NCBI GenBank assembly: GCA_900538555.1
Contig: UPYI01000007.1
Location: 62,001 to 126,000, forward strand
Length of the DNA: 64,000 nt
Source of the DNA: an uncultured Porphyromonadaceae bacterium
Lineage (GTDB): Bacteria; Bacteroidota; Bacteroidia; Bacteroidales; Barnesiellaceae
Reading direction: 5' to 3'
This document shows, piece by piece, positions 1 through 9,654 of the stretch; the stretch's first letter is position 1, and each line of letters begins with the position of its first letter. A program made the position numbers and the translations under genes. Under the pieces are notes generated by a model. That model did not search any database. It was not told the DNA's origin and was given only the letters and a program-made list of their open reading frames with translations.

Positions 1-12
1 CGTCGTTTAAAT

Positions 13-53
13 CAAGAAAGATGTGCCCGACCGGGTCGGGTACATCTTTCTTG
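13..53 (-). terminator. Terminator hairpin after the SusCD lipoprotein operon
   Basis: A perfect 12-bp stem (CAAGAAAGATGT at 13-24 with its complement at 42-53) encloses a further GC-rich inverted repeat. It lies just downstream of the stop codon of the minus-strand gene at 68, so it most likely ends the susC-susD operon. T-rich sequence flanks both sides, so it may also act on the plus strand. Confidence 0.75.
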
Positions 54-67
54 TTTCTTTTTGCCGG

Positions 68-1696
68 TTACCAGCGGTTGAAGTCACCGATTTCGTAGAG
101 CGTATCTTCGAAGTCGGAGGTATAACCGAAGTCTACCGGATCGACCGTACTCTTGAATATTTCGGTCGAAGCTGCATTCAGCAACGGAATCTTGGCATCG
201 CTGGCTACGACAGGATTGCCTTCGGAGTCTACGGCTTCTTTGAATTTGAAGTCATTGGCTTTGTAGCTATTCCGTACCGTATAGCTGATGTTTTCGCTGC
301 GATAGAATCCGTTGGCTTCGCCGTTCATCGTTTTTCCGAAGAATACGTTTTCGATCGAGCAGGAACCGCCAGCCATGTATCGCAGGTCGATAAAGTATTT
401 GCTGGCATCGTTCAGCATGTTGTTGAATGTACAGTTCCGTAAGGTAACGTCGGCAGTCAGATCCGTGCCTTGTACACCTCTTTGATCGATGAAGAAGTTG
501 TAGATGTCGTAGAACGTACAATTGGTGATTGTGTACGATTTACACCATCTGTTCTTGTCGGCGAATGCAAAGAGTGCATATTGGGCTTGTCCGGCTGCGG
601 AAGAGTGTACAAGGCAGTTGTCCATGATGACTTCTTCCATACCTGTACCGTCCGTACCGTTGTGGCGGAGAATACCGCGGGCATATCCGAATATTTCGCA
701 ATCGCGTATTTCGAGTGTTTGCAATCCTTTGAATGAAGCGGTGAATACGATCAGGTTGTTCAGGCTACTTCCGTCGATGCGGAGGTTTTCCAGTTTGATG
801 TATGTGATCTCTCCGTTGATATCCATTTCTCTGATCGATACGGTTGCCACTTCGCCGCTCAGGCTGGAAGCTCCGATCAAATGCAGGTTCTTGGTCAATT
901 TGGGTTTGTCGAGGTTGTAGGTTCCACCGGCAGCCACACGGATAGGAGCGCCTTCCGGTGCGCTGGCGATAGCCGATGCCAGATCGGCTCCGATAGCTAC
1001 GTCTACGGCATCTTGGATCACGTCTTTGGTGCGGAACGTCACTTCGTTGTAGTCGCCCATCTGACCCTCGGTACGTTTGTCATGACCTTTCACCGTGATC
1101 GTTCTGCTCGAAGGCAGATCGGTCAAAGTCATTTGTCCTGCGGTCTGGTCGGCTACTTCGATCGTAGTCCATGTTTCACGACCGTCGGCACTCCACAAAA
1201 TCTGGTCTACCGGATATTTGGCAAGATCGTCCGTACTCCAACGGACTACGGCTGCCGTTTCGGTAACTTCGTGAGGATTGACCGAAATAATATCGGGAAT
1301 GTCGCGACCTTTGGTCTTGAACTCTTTCGATAACATCCAACCCGAATTTCCGGTTACTGCCGGATTTTTGCTGACAGCACATACACGTGCTACATAGCTG
1401 GTTACTAAGTCCAGACCTCCGAACGAATGTTCGTATTCCGGAATGTTTTCTTCTGTGAGAACGATTTCCGTGAATGAAGAGTCGGTAGCGATCTCTACAT
1501 TGTATCCGGCTGCCGTTTTTACCGGAGCCCAAGCCAAGGTCACCCCGCCGGTAGTGGGGATGACTTTGGTAAATTCATAAGGCGTAAATTCGCGGGGGAG
1601 AACATCGGCCTTGTCTTCTTCGGTACAGCTGACGAAACCGGCACCGACTGCGGCTCCCAATAATACGAATGCTATTTTATTAAATATACGTTTCAT
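68..1696 (-). CDS. Secreted lipoprotein with FN3-like modules and a beta-helix (DUF4957/DUF5123 type), PUL surface protein
   Basis: The 542-residue product starts with a lipoprotein signal ending in GFVSC, so it is probably lipid-anchored in the outer membrane. Residues of about 38-225 look like two fibronectin type III-like modules, and about 235-540 has the repetitive Asn/Ile-rich pattern of a right-handed beta-helix. Proteins with this plan are annotated DUF4957/DUF5123 in Bacteroidota and sit next to SusC/SusD in pectin loci. It is the third gene after SusC and SusD, 21 bp past the SusD stop. By position it is a candidate glycan-binding surface protein, but the beta-helix could also be a lyase-like or hydrolase-like fold. 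I see no clear catalytic motif, and the function is inferred from context. Confidence 0.8.
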   Translation of the reverse strand: MKRIFNKIAFVLLGAAVGAGFVSCTEEDKADVLPREFTPYEFTKVIPTTGGVTLAWAPVKTAAGYNVEIATDSSFTEIVLTEENIPEYEHSFGGLDLVTSYVARVCAVSKNPAVTGNSGWMLSKEFKTKGRDIPDIISVNPHEVTETAAVVRWSTDDLAKYPVDQILWSADGRETWTTIEVADQTAGQMTLTDLPSSRTITVKGHDKRTEGQMGDYNEVTFRTKDVIQDAVDVAIGADLASAIASAPEGAPIRVAAGGTYNLDKPKLTKNLHLIGASSLSGEVATVSIREMDINGEITYIKLENLRIDGSSLNNLIVFTASFKGLQTLEIRDCEIFGYARGILRHNGTDGTGMEEVIMDNCLVHSSAAGQAQYALFAFADKNRWCKSYTITNCTFYDIYNFFIDQRGVQGTDLTADVTLRNCTFNNMLNDASKYFIDLRYMAGGSCSIENVFFGKTMNGEANGFYRSENISYTVRNSYKANDFKFKEAVDSEGNPVVASDAKIPLLNAASTEIFKSTVDPVDFGYTSDFEDTLYEIGDFNRW

Positions 1697-1717
1697 TGTC
1701 TTTGTTTTTCAAAATGA

Positions 1718-3676
1718 TTAATATCCGTAATCGTTTACCAAATAGTCCATGCTACTGGTCAGCAGGTTTTGGTCGAACGGGATCAACTGGCGTTTGTCGG
1801 GATTGCCGGCGTGCAGTTCGGCAGCGGGGCAGGTTTCATCCCAATAGATACCGTCGAGGTAGTTGTTCGGAATGCTCTTCGTCTGGTCTGCGTCGTCGAT
1901 CAATGTGAACCGTTCCCAACCGTTGGCTTCGGTGATACCATCAGCCAAAGCTTTGTTTTCGCCTTTTTCCAGACCGTAAGTGATCAGCGTTTCGCCGTCT
2001 TCTGCCAGTTTATACCACAGGTAAGAGGGCACTTCTTCGTATTTGTCGCTTTGCCAACGGAGATTATCGACATCTCTGCGCAGTTGTTTCAGACTGGAAG
2101 AGAGTTCGCCCCAGCGGATCAAGTCCTGTTTGCGGATCAACTCGCATCCCAGTTCGTATTTACGTTCGTCTTTTACAGCTTGCAAGAATGCTTCTTTCGA
2201 GCTGGTGTCGATATCTTCCATTTTGCCGTCACCGCCGAATGCGCGTTTACGTACGGCTTGCAGATAGTCGATCGCCCGGTTTTCACCGTTCGGACCTTCC
2301 AGTTCGTTGATAGCCTCGGCAGCCATCAGATATACGTCGGCAGAACGCATGACAATGAAATTGATGCCTTCGTCGTTACCGCTGTTCTCCAACCGGGTGG
2401 TACGATATTCGGGACGGTATTTACCGTAAGAAAATTCCGTCAGGTTGGCAGGACGTTGGTGTCCGTTGGGATCGCCGCCTTCGAGTGCTTTCGAATCATC
2501 TTGGTTGGCATAGATATAAGGAACGATCGTTACGTTGCGGCGGCTGTCGTCGGCATCGAAGTCGAACCAGAATGTAGCCGGAGCTGTCAGGTACGATGCT
2601 GTTTTCTTCATGACATATTTATCCGGACCGGAGTGTGCATTGCCGAAGCAGTGTGCGATCTGACCGCGGGCGGGGGAGAATCCGATTTCGAATATGGATT
2701 CGCGTCCGTTCGTAACGACATCGTTCATCACGTCTACCCAAATATCTTGGAAATTGGTTGCCAACGGATGATTGTTCTGGGCAACTACTTCCATGGCTTC
2801 TGTCTTGGCGATTTCGTAGAACTCTTTCCGTTTTTCGGCGTTGGGGAATACATAGTCGATCGTACCTTCATTGCCTCCGACAGAATATGTTTGGGGATTT
2901 ATATCGCCAGCCATGTGACCGTCGCGATCGGTACGTACTAATGCTTTGCCTGCCGCACTCAGGGCGATACGTGCGCGGAGACCTTTTACAAAGGCTTTGT
3001 TCACACGTTCGACATTCGAGTTGTAACGGCCTTCACCTGCCCATTTTACCAATTGGGCGGCTTCGCCCAGATCGGCGATGATCTGATCGTAGATCACCGA
3101 ACGGTCTGATTTGTGCATGTAGATCTCTTTCGGATCGGCAGGAGAGAAGCGGGCAGGTACATCGCCCCAATACTTGATCAGGTCGAAATAGAGGAATGCT
3201 CTCAATGTCAGCGCTTCACCCAAGATTTCACCCAAAACGGAACTTTTCGTAATATCGCCATGTCTGCGAACGCCGTCGATCACGAGGTTACACGTTTCGA
3301 TCATGGCGTATTGCATACTGAAACAATCTTTTCCGGAGCTGGCATCGGAGAAACCGCGGTCGTTGTAGTTTTTAGTCACGGTGTACACGGCAAGGCGGTA
3401 GCGGTCGCCGGCTGTTGCCGACAGGTTCTTGTATCCGTCTTTGCGAAGTTCGATATCCGTGTTACAGCCGAACAGCGTCGTCATACGCGAGCGGTAGCCG
3501 TTGGTTTCGCCGAATGCGTGGTAGACGTTCATCAGCAGACCGTTGGCGGTCTCCGGATCGGAGAACATCGCCGGATCATCCAAATAAGATTTGGATTCTA
3601 CGTTTAAGTAGTCCTCACATCCGCAGAAAGTGAACAGGGATGCGGCTACGAATAAATTTAAAAATATACGTTTCAT
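1718..3676 (-). CDS. SusD/RagB-family nutrient-binding outer membrane lipoprotein
   Basis: This is the glycan-binding lid lipoprotein that works with the adjacent SusC transporter to capture oligosaccharides at the cell surface. The N-terminus MKRIFLNLF leads to a lipobox near TFCGC, followed by the EDYLNV sequence typical of SusD proteins. The length of about 650 residues is normal. A longer reading starts at 3691 (MTDRF) and overlaps the SusC stop as TAATG, but the signal peptide begins properly at 3676, so I prefer that start. The substrate is inferred to be a pectin fragment from the neighbouring pectinases. Confidence 0.93.
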   Translation of the reverse strand: MKRIFLNLFVAASLFTFCGCEDYLNVESKSYLDDPAMFSDPETANGLLMNVYHAFGETNGYRSRMTTLFGCNTDIELRKDGYKNLSATAGDRYRLAVYTVTKNYNDRGFSDASSGKDCFSMQYAMIETCNLVIDGVRRHGDITKSSVLGEILGEALTLRAFLYFDLIKYWGDVPARFSPADPKEIYMHKSDRSVIYDQIIADLGEAAQLVKWAGEGRYNSNVERVNKAFVKGLRARIALSAAGKALVRTDRDGHMAGDINPQTYSVGGNEGTIDYVFPNAEKRKEFYEIAKTEAMEVVAQNNHPLATNFQDIWVDVMNDVVTNGRESIFEIGFSPARGQIAHCFGNAHSGPDKYVMKKTASYLTAPATFWFDFDADDSRRNVTIVPYIYANQDDSKALEGGDPNGHQRPANLTEFSYGKYRPEYRTTRLENSGNDEGINFIVMRSADVYLMAAEAINELEGPNGENRAIDYLQAVRKRAFGGDGKMEDIDTSSKEAFLQAVKDERKYELGCELIRKQDLIRWGELSSSLKQLRRDVDNLRWQSDKYEEVPSYLWYKLAEDGETLITYGLEKGENKALADGITEANGWERFTLIDDADQTKSIPNNYLDGIYWDETCPAAELHAGNPDKRQLIPFDQNLLTSSMDYLVNDYGY

Positions 3677-3690
3677 AAATCTGTCTGTCA

Positions 3691-6600
3691 TTAGAATGTG
3701 AGGTTAATACCAAAGTTGAAGCCTCTGCTCTTCGGATAAGCCGAGTAGTCTACACCCGGAGTCAGCGGAGTTTTCCGACGGGTGCTTACTTCCGGATCGT
3801 AACCTGTGTATTTGGTTGCACAGAATAAGTTCGTTCCGGTGAAGAATACGCGGGCACGTTGGATGTACCATTTTTTCGTCAGATTTTGCGGTACGGTATA
3901 TCCGAATGTCAATGTGTTGAGACGCAGGAATGAGCCGTCTTCAACTGCGCCGGAGTGGAAGCAGTAGTCCAAAGTCGGCGACCACATTTTCGCACCGGCA
4001 TTGATTGCTTTCAGGCGGTCGGCATCCGTGATACGTTCGCCGGTAGCCCAATCGATGTGGGTGAATCGTCCTTCCGTATCGGTAAGCATGTTCCGGTTGC
4101 GGTAGCGCAAGTTGGATGTAAACTCGATTTTGTTGGCATTATAGATGTCGTTACCGATGCTGAACGAGAAGGCTGCGCTCAAATCGAACCATCTGTAACG
4201 AACCGACAGGTTGAAACCACCGGTGAAGTCGGGCATTGCATTACCGATCACCGTACGGTCGTTTTCTGTGATCTTACCGTCCTTGACACCGTTGGCATCG
4301 GGCAGGTCTTTCAATTTCAATGCACCCGGACCCCAAGAGTCGCCGGCGATAGAGCTATTGTCTACCACACCTTCGTTGGCTACCCATTTTTTGCCGTCCC
4401 AAGTGAAATCGTCTACGCTGTAAATACCGTTGCCGTCCAATTGGTAACCGTACATCAGACCTACCGATTTACCTACGGTCAGGATATAGTCGTTGTTGGC
4501 AGCACCTACGCTGGTCCAACCGCTGTTGTACAATACATTGTCCAGACCACCGAGCGATACGACCTTGTTCTGGTTGTAGCTGATGTTGAAGCCCAAGTCT
4601 ACGTTCCAGTGTTTGGTGGCTACGATTGCACCGTTCAACGAAAGTTCGACACCACGGTTGCGGGTAGAACCGATGTTCTGGGTCATGGTCGTATAACCGA
4701 TACCGGAGATAGGTTTGTCGATCAACAGGTCTTTTACGTCGTTTTGATACAATTCGATGTTACCGCTCAAACGGTTGTTGAAGAAACCGAAGTCGATACC
4801 GATATTATAGGTATAAGTGGTTTCCCATTTGATGTCCTCGTTGTAGAGTTTCGTACCCGGCGACCAATAGGAATCTACCGGATCCATCCACGAATCGGCG
4901 TAGGACGAGTAGCTTCTGAAATATTGACCGCTGTCGATGTTGTTGTTACCGGCAACACCGTAGCTTAAACGGAGTTTCAAGTTCGAGAGCCAGTCTTCGC
5001 TATCGCTCATGAACCCTTCGTCGGAGATACGCCATGCGAATGCAGCCGAAGGGAAGACACCCCAACGGTTGGCAGGAGAGAATTTGCTCGAACCGTCGGC
5101 ACGAACCGTTGCCGTTACTAAATAACGTCCTTTGTAGTCGTAGCTACCGCGGGCGAAGAACGAAAGCAGTTTGTCGTCGTACGAGAATTTGTTGTCGGCG
5201 GAGATTGCCGTACCTTGGCTCAGGTAGCCGAACGACTCTTCGGGAGTGAAGATAGTAGGCATACCCTCTACGCGGTTCGACCGGGTGTACGAATTGGTGG
5301 TTGTCGTTTCCTCACCGACCAGGATCGAGTACGTATGAGCCCGGTTGATATTTTTCTGTTCCCATTGGATCGTATTCGTGTTACGGATACGGCGGGCTGT
5401 TCTGTCGCTGAATGTTACCAACGGTTTGTAGCGGATAGCCGCATGACCTCTCGATTCGTTGGTCGTTGTACCGTAGTATCGTTTTTCCTCGTTCTGACGG
5501 CGTTCGAAACCGTAATCGCTGCGGATCGTCAGGCCTTTGATCGGAGTGATGGTGATTCCGCCGTTCAAGCTGTACAGACGGTCGTCTTTCATTCTGAAAT
5601 TGTCGCGTACCGAAACGTCGGGACGATACAGGTTACCCATCAGCTCTTCGTCGGTAATATCTATATCCTCGTCGCTTTCGGTGGTTCTGCCGAACGGATA
5701 ATCGATCGGAGCGTAAGTCAAGGTATGTTTCAGACGAGAGTCGGACGTTGAAGACTCACCGCCGCTGGCTTTCGAGTCGTTGGCTCCGGCTCCGGTCACA
5801 TGGGTGTCGGAGTAGCGGGTCGAGAAGTTCAGCCGCAACCATTTGTAGGGTTTCGCGTTCATTTTGAACGAGAAGTTGTTACGCGCATATTCCGAGTCCA
5901 TCATGATGGCATTTTCGTCGGTACGGTTGTAAGATGCCATGAAGTTTACTTTGTCGCTACCGCCGCTTACGCTAACGTTGTGCGAGAAGTAAGTACCGGT
6001 GTTACCGTAAATTTCGTCTTGCCAGTCTGTTCCTGCCATGTATTGATACAGGTCCATATCGCTGAACAAGCCGAATGCATCGGTATAATAATCGAGGTGG
6101 TCGGTCAGCAATGCACGTTCGTACATGGCGCGGGCGAATTGGTAAGGATTCAGGACGTCGAGAGTCTTGGCGATTTTCTTGAACCCGTAAGTACCGTCGT
6201 AGCTGACGGTGAATTTACCCTCTTTCGCTGTTTTCGTTGTGATGATGATAACGCCGTTTGCACCGCGCGAACCGTAGATAGCGGTCGATGATGCATCTTT
6301 CAATACGTCGATCGACTGGATGTCGGCGGGCGAAACATCGGAGATGCTCGATACGGGGAATCCGTCTACGATGTAGAGCGGCGAGTTGTCTTGCGTGATA
6401 GAACCGCCTCCACGTACGCGGATGCTGATTTCCGCATCGGGCGAACCTTCGCTTGTGGTAACGGATACACCGGCGAGTTTACCGCTCAAAGCTTCTGCAA
6501 CGTTTGCAACGGGAATCTCTTCGATTTGTTTGGCTTGGATGGACGAAACGGATCCGGTCAGGTCGCGTTTTTTAGTCGTACCGTAACCGATTACGACCAC

Positions 6601-6924
6601 CTCGTCGAGCGCTTTGGTATCCTCTTCCATCGTGACGTTGATCGTTGTTTTCGTACCCACTTTGATCTCTTGCGGGGCAAAGCCGATGTACGAGAATTTT
6701 AATACGGAATTGTCGGACGGCACGTTGATCTTGTAGTTACCATCCATGTCGGTCATGACACCGGTCGTGGTGCCGACCACCATTACGGATACACCGATCT
6801 GGGGTTCACCCGTTTTGTCGATGACCGTACCCGAAACCTGTCGGCTTTGTGCAAATGCGGCGAAGCTGCAAAAACAGAAAGCGAGCGATAGCATCAGGCT
6901 TTTCAGTTTGAGATTTCGATTCAT
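3691..6924 (-). CDS. SusC/RagA-family TonB-dependent outer membrane transporter
   Basis: The 1077-residue protein has a cleavable signal (residues 1-25, ending AFAQ), a carboxypeptidase-regulatory-like domain at about 28-105, a TonB box region, and the plug motif around ALSGKLAGV and VLKDASSTAIYGSRGANG typical of SusC proteins. A 22-strand barrel follows to a C-terminal Phe. It imports oligosaccharides across the outer membrane using TonB energy, paired with the SusD downstream. The upstream region carries the direct-repeat operator and -7 box described at 7153-7216, placing it under the probable HTCS. Pectin oligomers are the likely cargo, inferred from the locus. Confidence 0.95.
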   Translation of the reverse strand: MNRNLKLKSLMLSLAFCFCSFAAFAQSRQVSGTVIDKTGEPQIGVSVMVVGTTTGVMTDMDGNYKINVPSDNSVLKFSYIGFAPQEIKVGTKTTINVTMEEDTKALDEVVVIGYGTTKKRDLTGSVSSIQAKQIEEIPVANVAEALSGKLAGVSVTTSEGSPDAEISIRVRGGGSITQDNSPLYIVDGFPVSSISDVSPADIQSIDVLKDASSTAIYGSRGANGVIIITTKTAKEGKFTVSYDGTYGFKKIAKTLDVLNPYQFARAMYERALLTDHLDYYTDAFGLFSDMDLYQYMAGTDWQDEIYGNTGTYFSHNVSVSGGSDKVNFMASYNRTDENAIMMDSEYARNNFSFKMNAKPYKWLRLNFSTRYSDTHVTGAGANDSKASGGESSTSDSRLKHTLTYAPIDYPFGRTTESDEDIDITDEELMGNLYRPDVSVRDNFRMKDDRLYSLNGGITITPIKGLTIRSDYGFERRQNEEKRYYGTTTNESRGHAAIRYKPLVTFSDRTARRIRNTNTIQWEQKNINRAHTYSILVGEETTTTNSYTRSNRVEGMPTIFTPEESFGYLSQGTAISADNKFSYDDKLLSFFARGSYDYKGRYLVTATVRADGSSKFSPANRWGVFPSAAFAWRISDEGFMSDSEDWLSNLKLRLSYGVAGNNNIDSGQYFRSYSSYADSWMDPVDSYWSPGTKLYNEDIKWETTYTYNIGIDFGFFNNRLSGNIELYQNDVKDLLIDKPISGIGYTTMTQNIGSTRNRGVELSLNGAIVATKHWNVDLGFNISYNQNKVVSLGGLDNVLYNSGWTSVGAANNDYILTVGKSVGLMYGYQLDGNGIYSVDDFTWDGKKWVANEGVVDNSSIAGDSWGPGALKLKDLPDANGVKDGKITENDRTVIGNAMPDFTGGFNLSVRYRWFDLSAAFSFSIGNDIYNANKIEFTSNLRYRNRNMLTDTEGRFTHIDWATGERITDADRLKAINAGAKMWSPTLDYCFHSGAVEDGSFLRLNTLTFGYTVPQNLTKKWYIQRARVFFTGTNLFCATKYTGYDPEVSTRRKTPLTPGVDYSAYPKSRGFNFGINLTF

Positions 6925-7152
6925 TAGTACTATGATTTAAAATTAATTGTATAGCATTTATTTTAAATTCGTTTCTGTGGGCATGTCGGTGTCCGGAGAG
7001 ACGAATCGACCGTCGGTCGAATGTCGGTTGAAATGTGTTCAGTGACGGGAAGTAGTGCGAACGTGTTTTTCTGCGGTATTCCCTTTTCAATGGTATTTCT
7101 TCCGGGTGGCGATAGGCTAAGCCTATACAGCCCTCTACATGTCAATACGTTG

Positions 7153-7216
7153 CAAAAATAGATGTACGGGGCTACACGAGTGTGTAATATTTGTTTTTCT
7201 GCCGTGTAATATTTGT
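7153..7216 (-). promoter_or_regulatory. Promoter and tandem operator for the susC operon
   Basis: Read on the minus strand, ACAAATATTACAC occurs twice (7216-7204 and 7194-7182), 22 bp apart, so on the same face of the helix. The proximal copy ends exactly 21 nt before a Bacteroidota -7 box, TATTTTTG (7160-7153). The rest of the 6925-7222 gap is an untranslated leader of about 220 nt in which I see nothing else clear. Confidence 0.7.
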
Positions 7217-7222
7217 GTAATG

Positions 7223-8539
7223 TTATTTCCCGTTTTTCAGCGTCTCGACCAGCCAGCCGTGTATGGTTTCGTTCTGTTCGGGCATGCGCCAGTGTCCGGT
7301 CTCGTGGGCGACGAAGAGTTGCTTCGGTGCTTTGATTACGTTGTATGCCGCATAAAACGAGGTCGGAGGGCAGGTCGGATCGTTGAATCCCCAGCTGTAA
7401 TAGCCGGAGGCTTTTAGATTTCGGGCAAAATTTACGACATCGTAGTAGCGCGTAGTTTCAATTTTTGCAGGTGTATTATTTAATTTCTTGTTTCGTTCAT
7501 TGAACAGATGGGGCCATCCTCCGGCTCGACCGTGCAGGTAGCCGGTCAGGTCGCAAAGGGCGGGATGTACGGCTACAAGGGCTTTTACCCGCGGGTCGAG
7601 AGCGGCGGTGACGATAGCCAATGCTCCGCCCTGGCTTCCGCCTGTCACCCCGAGATTCGATCCGTCGAACTGGGGGAGTGTATGGATGAAGTCCATGGCG
7701 CGTACACATCCGGTATAGACCCGACGGTAATAGTAATGCTCTTTACTGTCGAGATGTATGAACGCATAGTCGCGCAATACGCCGTAGCGCAACGCCCGAT
7801 AAGCCTCTTCGGGCAACGTCTGCGGTATGCCATTGACCCCGATCGAGAAAGTGATCACACCTTGTTCTGCCAGTTCCGTCTCTGCCGGGACCGGTTTTAC
7901 GCCTGCTCCCGGTACGCACAATATTGCCGGATATTTTCCTTCGGCTTTGGGTACGCAGAGCCACCCGTACATATAGGTGTCTTTTTGGTAATGTTGGAAC
8001 CGTACATGGTAAACATTGACTTTCGGTGTACATTTTTCGGGTATCAGGGTTATCAACGGGTCTAAGTCGATAGCGCGGGCTTCTTGGATTGCCTGCTCCC
8101 AGAACCGGTCGAAATCTTTCGGTCGGGTGGTGGTTGGGGCTATCTTTTCGGGATCGAATGCTACGTTGATAAAGTTTTTATAGGTCTTGCCGTTTACCGT
8201 TACCTGACATTGGCAGGTAAGGAATCCCGGGGCTTCCATCGTACCGCCGTTAATAACGAACGTTCCTTTTTCCATCAGACTATACACCTTTTTGGTGGCG
8301 GGCATTTTTTCCGGACCGATTTCGCATTGCAGATTTACATTCCGCATCGGGACATTTGCCCGGATGACACGAATGGTAAATTGGGTGTTTTCCCCGACAT
8401 GGTAAGTCCAGTTTTCATGGTCGGGTACGATTTCGATATGGATATATTCTTTAAGATTGTATTTTTGTGAATAGGCGGAAATGCACGAACAGAAAATACA
8501 TACGATCGCAACAATCCGTTTTAGTGATAAGGTGTTCAT
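7223..8539 (-). CDS. CE7-like acetyl xylan esterase/cephalosporin deacetylase family esterase
   Basis: The product is a 438-residue secreted alpha/beta hydrolase with a signal peptide ending CISAYSQ. The C-terminal two thirds match the CE7 (AXE1) fold: the nucleophile elbow is GGSQGG (Ser302), with probable acid Asp387 in GFNDPTCPP and His416 in HETGHW. CE7 enzymes remove acetyl groups from acetylated sugars, so in this locus it probably deacetylates pectin-derived oligosaccharides. About 130 residues of beta-rich sequence precede the catalytic domain. The start at 8539 gives the signal peptide; the upstream in-frame ATG at 8590 overlaps a -7 box and is less likely. Confidence 0.85.
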   Translation of the reverse strand: MNTLSLKRIVAIVCIFCSCISAYSQKYNLKEYIHIEIVPDHENWTYHVGENTQFTIRVIRANVPMRNVNLQCEIGPEKMPATKKVYSLMEKGTFVINGGTMEAPGFLTCQCQVTVNGKTYKNFINVAFDPEKIAPTTTRPKDFDRFWEQAIQEARAIDLDPLITLIPEKCTPKVNVYHVRFQHYQKDTYMYGWLCVPKAEGKYPAILCVPGAGVKPVPAETELAEQGVITFSIGVNGIPQTLPEEAYRALRYGVLRDYAFIHLDSKEHYYYRRVYTGCVRAMDFIHTLPQFDGSNLGVTGGSQGGALAIVTAALDPRVKALVAVHPALCDLTGYLHGRAGGWPHLFNERNKKLNNTPAKIETTRYYDVVNFARNLKASGYYSWGFNDPTCPPTSFYAAYNVIKAPKQLFVAHETGHWRMPEQNETIHGWLVETLKNGK

Positions 8540-8587
8540 AATGGTGAATGTGATATAATAAAATACAGTTCGGAGCTTCACGTAAGC

Positions 8588-8681
8588 CAAATATAGGAAA
8601 AGGTGAGTGCAGAGACAAATGGGAAAATAGAATTTTCACAATTTGGTTATGCCGAGCCGCATCCTATATTCCACAAATATA
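8588..8681 (-). repeat. Leader repeat element with -7 boxes at both ends, upstream of the CE7 gene
   Basis: TATATTTG (a TAnnTTTG -7 box on the minus strand) occurs at 8595-8588 and again at 8681-8674. Between them is a divergent copy of the leader element, with its ATAGGATGCGG start and CTCTGC arm but an enlarged central loop. It is in sense orientation to the CE7 gene. Confidence 0.6.
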
Positions 8682-8695
8682 GGAAACGTTACATG

Positions 8696-8722
8696 AAACG
8701 CCAAAATTATTCGGCGTTTTTG
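8696..8722. terminator. Small hairpin terminator in the 8540-8845 gap
   Basis: AACGCC and GGCGTTTTT form a short stem around an AT-rich loop. The run of T lies on the plus strand, and the minus strand also has a TTT run, so it may end the MFS-HAD transcript. The remaining 8723-8845 shows nothing I can identify. Confidence 0.4.
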
Positions 8723-8845
8723 TGAGGGAGGTCGGGCTGTTTTTTTTTCGGATGCGGTGATAGGTTCTGTCTCGTGTTTGTCCGAGTGCGACGATACGAT
8801 CGGATGAATCCTTTTTCGGACGGACTCCCGGCTGCCGCCGGCGAT

Positions 8846-9649
8846 TCACACTGAAAGATCGTTTCGTCCCGGAATAATATGGAAATGCAACAGAGCATCT
8901 CTTATGCCGTTGTCATCCACCGAGCCTGTTACATAGTCGGCGGATGCTTTCACCGTGTCGGAAGCTCCGCCCATGGCGATACCTATCCCTGCGGCACGTA
9001 GCATGGGAATATCGTTCCCTCCATCACCGAATGCGATAATTTGTGATACCTCAAAACCATAATAAGCACCGAACGCACTTATTCCGACGGCTTTGTCGAT
9101 ACCGGCAACATTGACATCCGCGAAGAACGGGTTCCAACGGGAAACGGATAGTCCGGGAAGTTGCGGCATGATCTCTTTTTCTATCGTTTCATCACAATAA
9201 ATGCACAACTGGCAACACGCCTCTTTCACAAACTCCTTTTCTATATCCACGACCGGAGGAACGGGATGATCGACCAAATTAGCCAGCTCGACGACAGTCG
9301 GATTGATTTCGTTGATAAGAATACCTCTATCGGTTTCGATAGCCAAAGGAAATCCGTAATGATTGGCAAGTGCCTGCACTTGAAGAAAATCGTCTTTCCC
9401 GATCGGATGCCGGGCGATTGAAGTTCCGTCTCTTAGGACACAGTCTGCCCCGTTGAGCGCGGCTATGGCATCGTAGGGGATTTCTTTTATTTCGTGAAGA
9501 TCGGTGTATGGACGCCCCGTAGCTATTATGATTTTGATACCGGCGCGGTGTACCTCCCGCAGGGCATCGACAGCCGATTGCGGTACACGATGGGTGTTGA
9601 AGCTCACCAACGTTCCGTCTACATCTAAAAATATCGCTTTTGTCTCCAT
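8846..9649 (-). CDS. HAD-superfamily Cof-type phosphatase
   Basis: The 267-residue protein has the four HAD motifs: the nucleophile loop DVDGT (Asp9, Asp11), the ATGRP threonine loop, a lysine in the middle region and the metal-binding FGDGGNDIPML. The large C2-type cap is that of the Cof/YidA/YbjI group, which dephosphorylates sugar phosphates, FMN or pyridoxal phosphate. It starts 5 bp after the stop of the MFS transporter, so the two form an operon. A phosphatase plus MFS pair also occurs as ybjI-ybjJ in Escherichia coli. The substrate cannot be read from the sequence. Confidence 0.88.
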   Translation of the reverse strand: METKAIFLDVDGTLVSFNTHRVPQSAVDALREVHRAGIKIIIATGRPYTDLHEIKEIPYDAIAALNGADCVLRDGTSIARHPIGKDDFLQVQALANHYGFPLAIETDRGILINEINPTVVELANLVDHPVPPVVDIEKEFVKEACCQLCIYCDETIEKEIMPQLPGLSVSRWNPFFADVNVAGIDKAVGISAFGAYYGFEVSQIIAFGDGGNDIPMLRAAGIGIAMGGASDTVKASADYVTGSVDDNGIRDALLHFHIIPGRNDLSV

Positions 9650-9654
9650 AGTGA

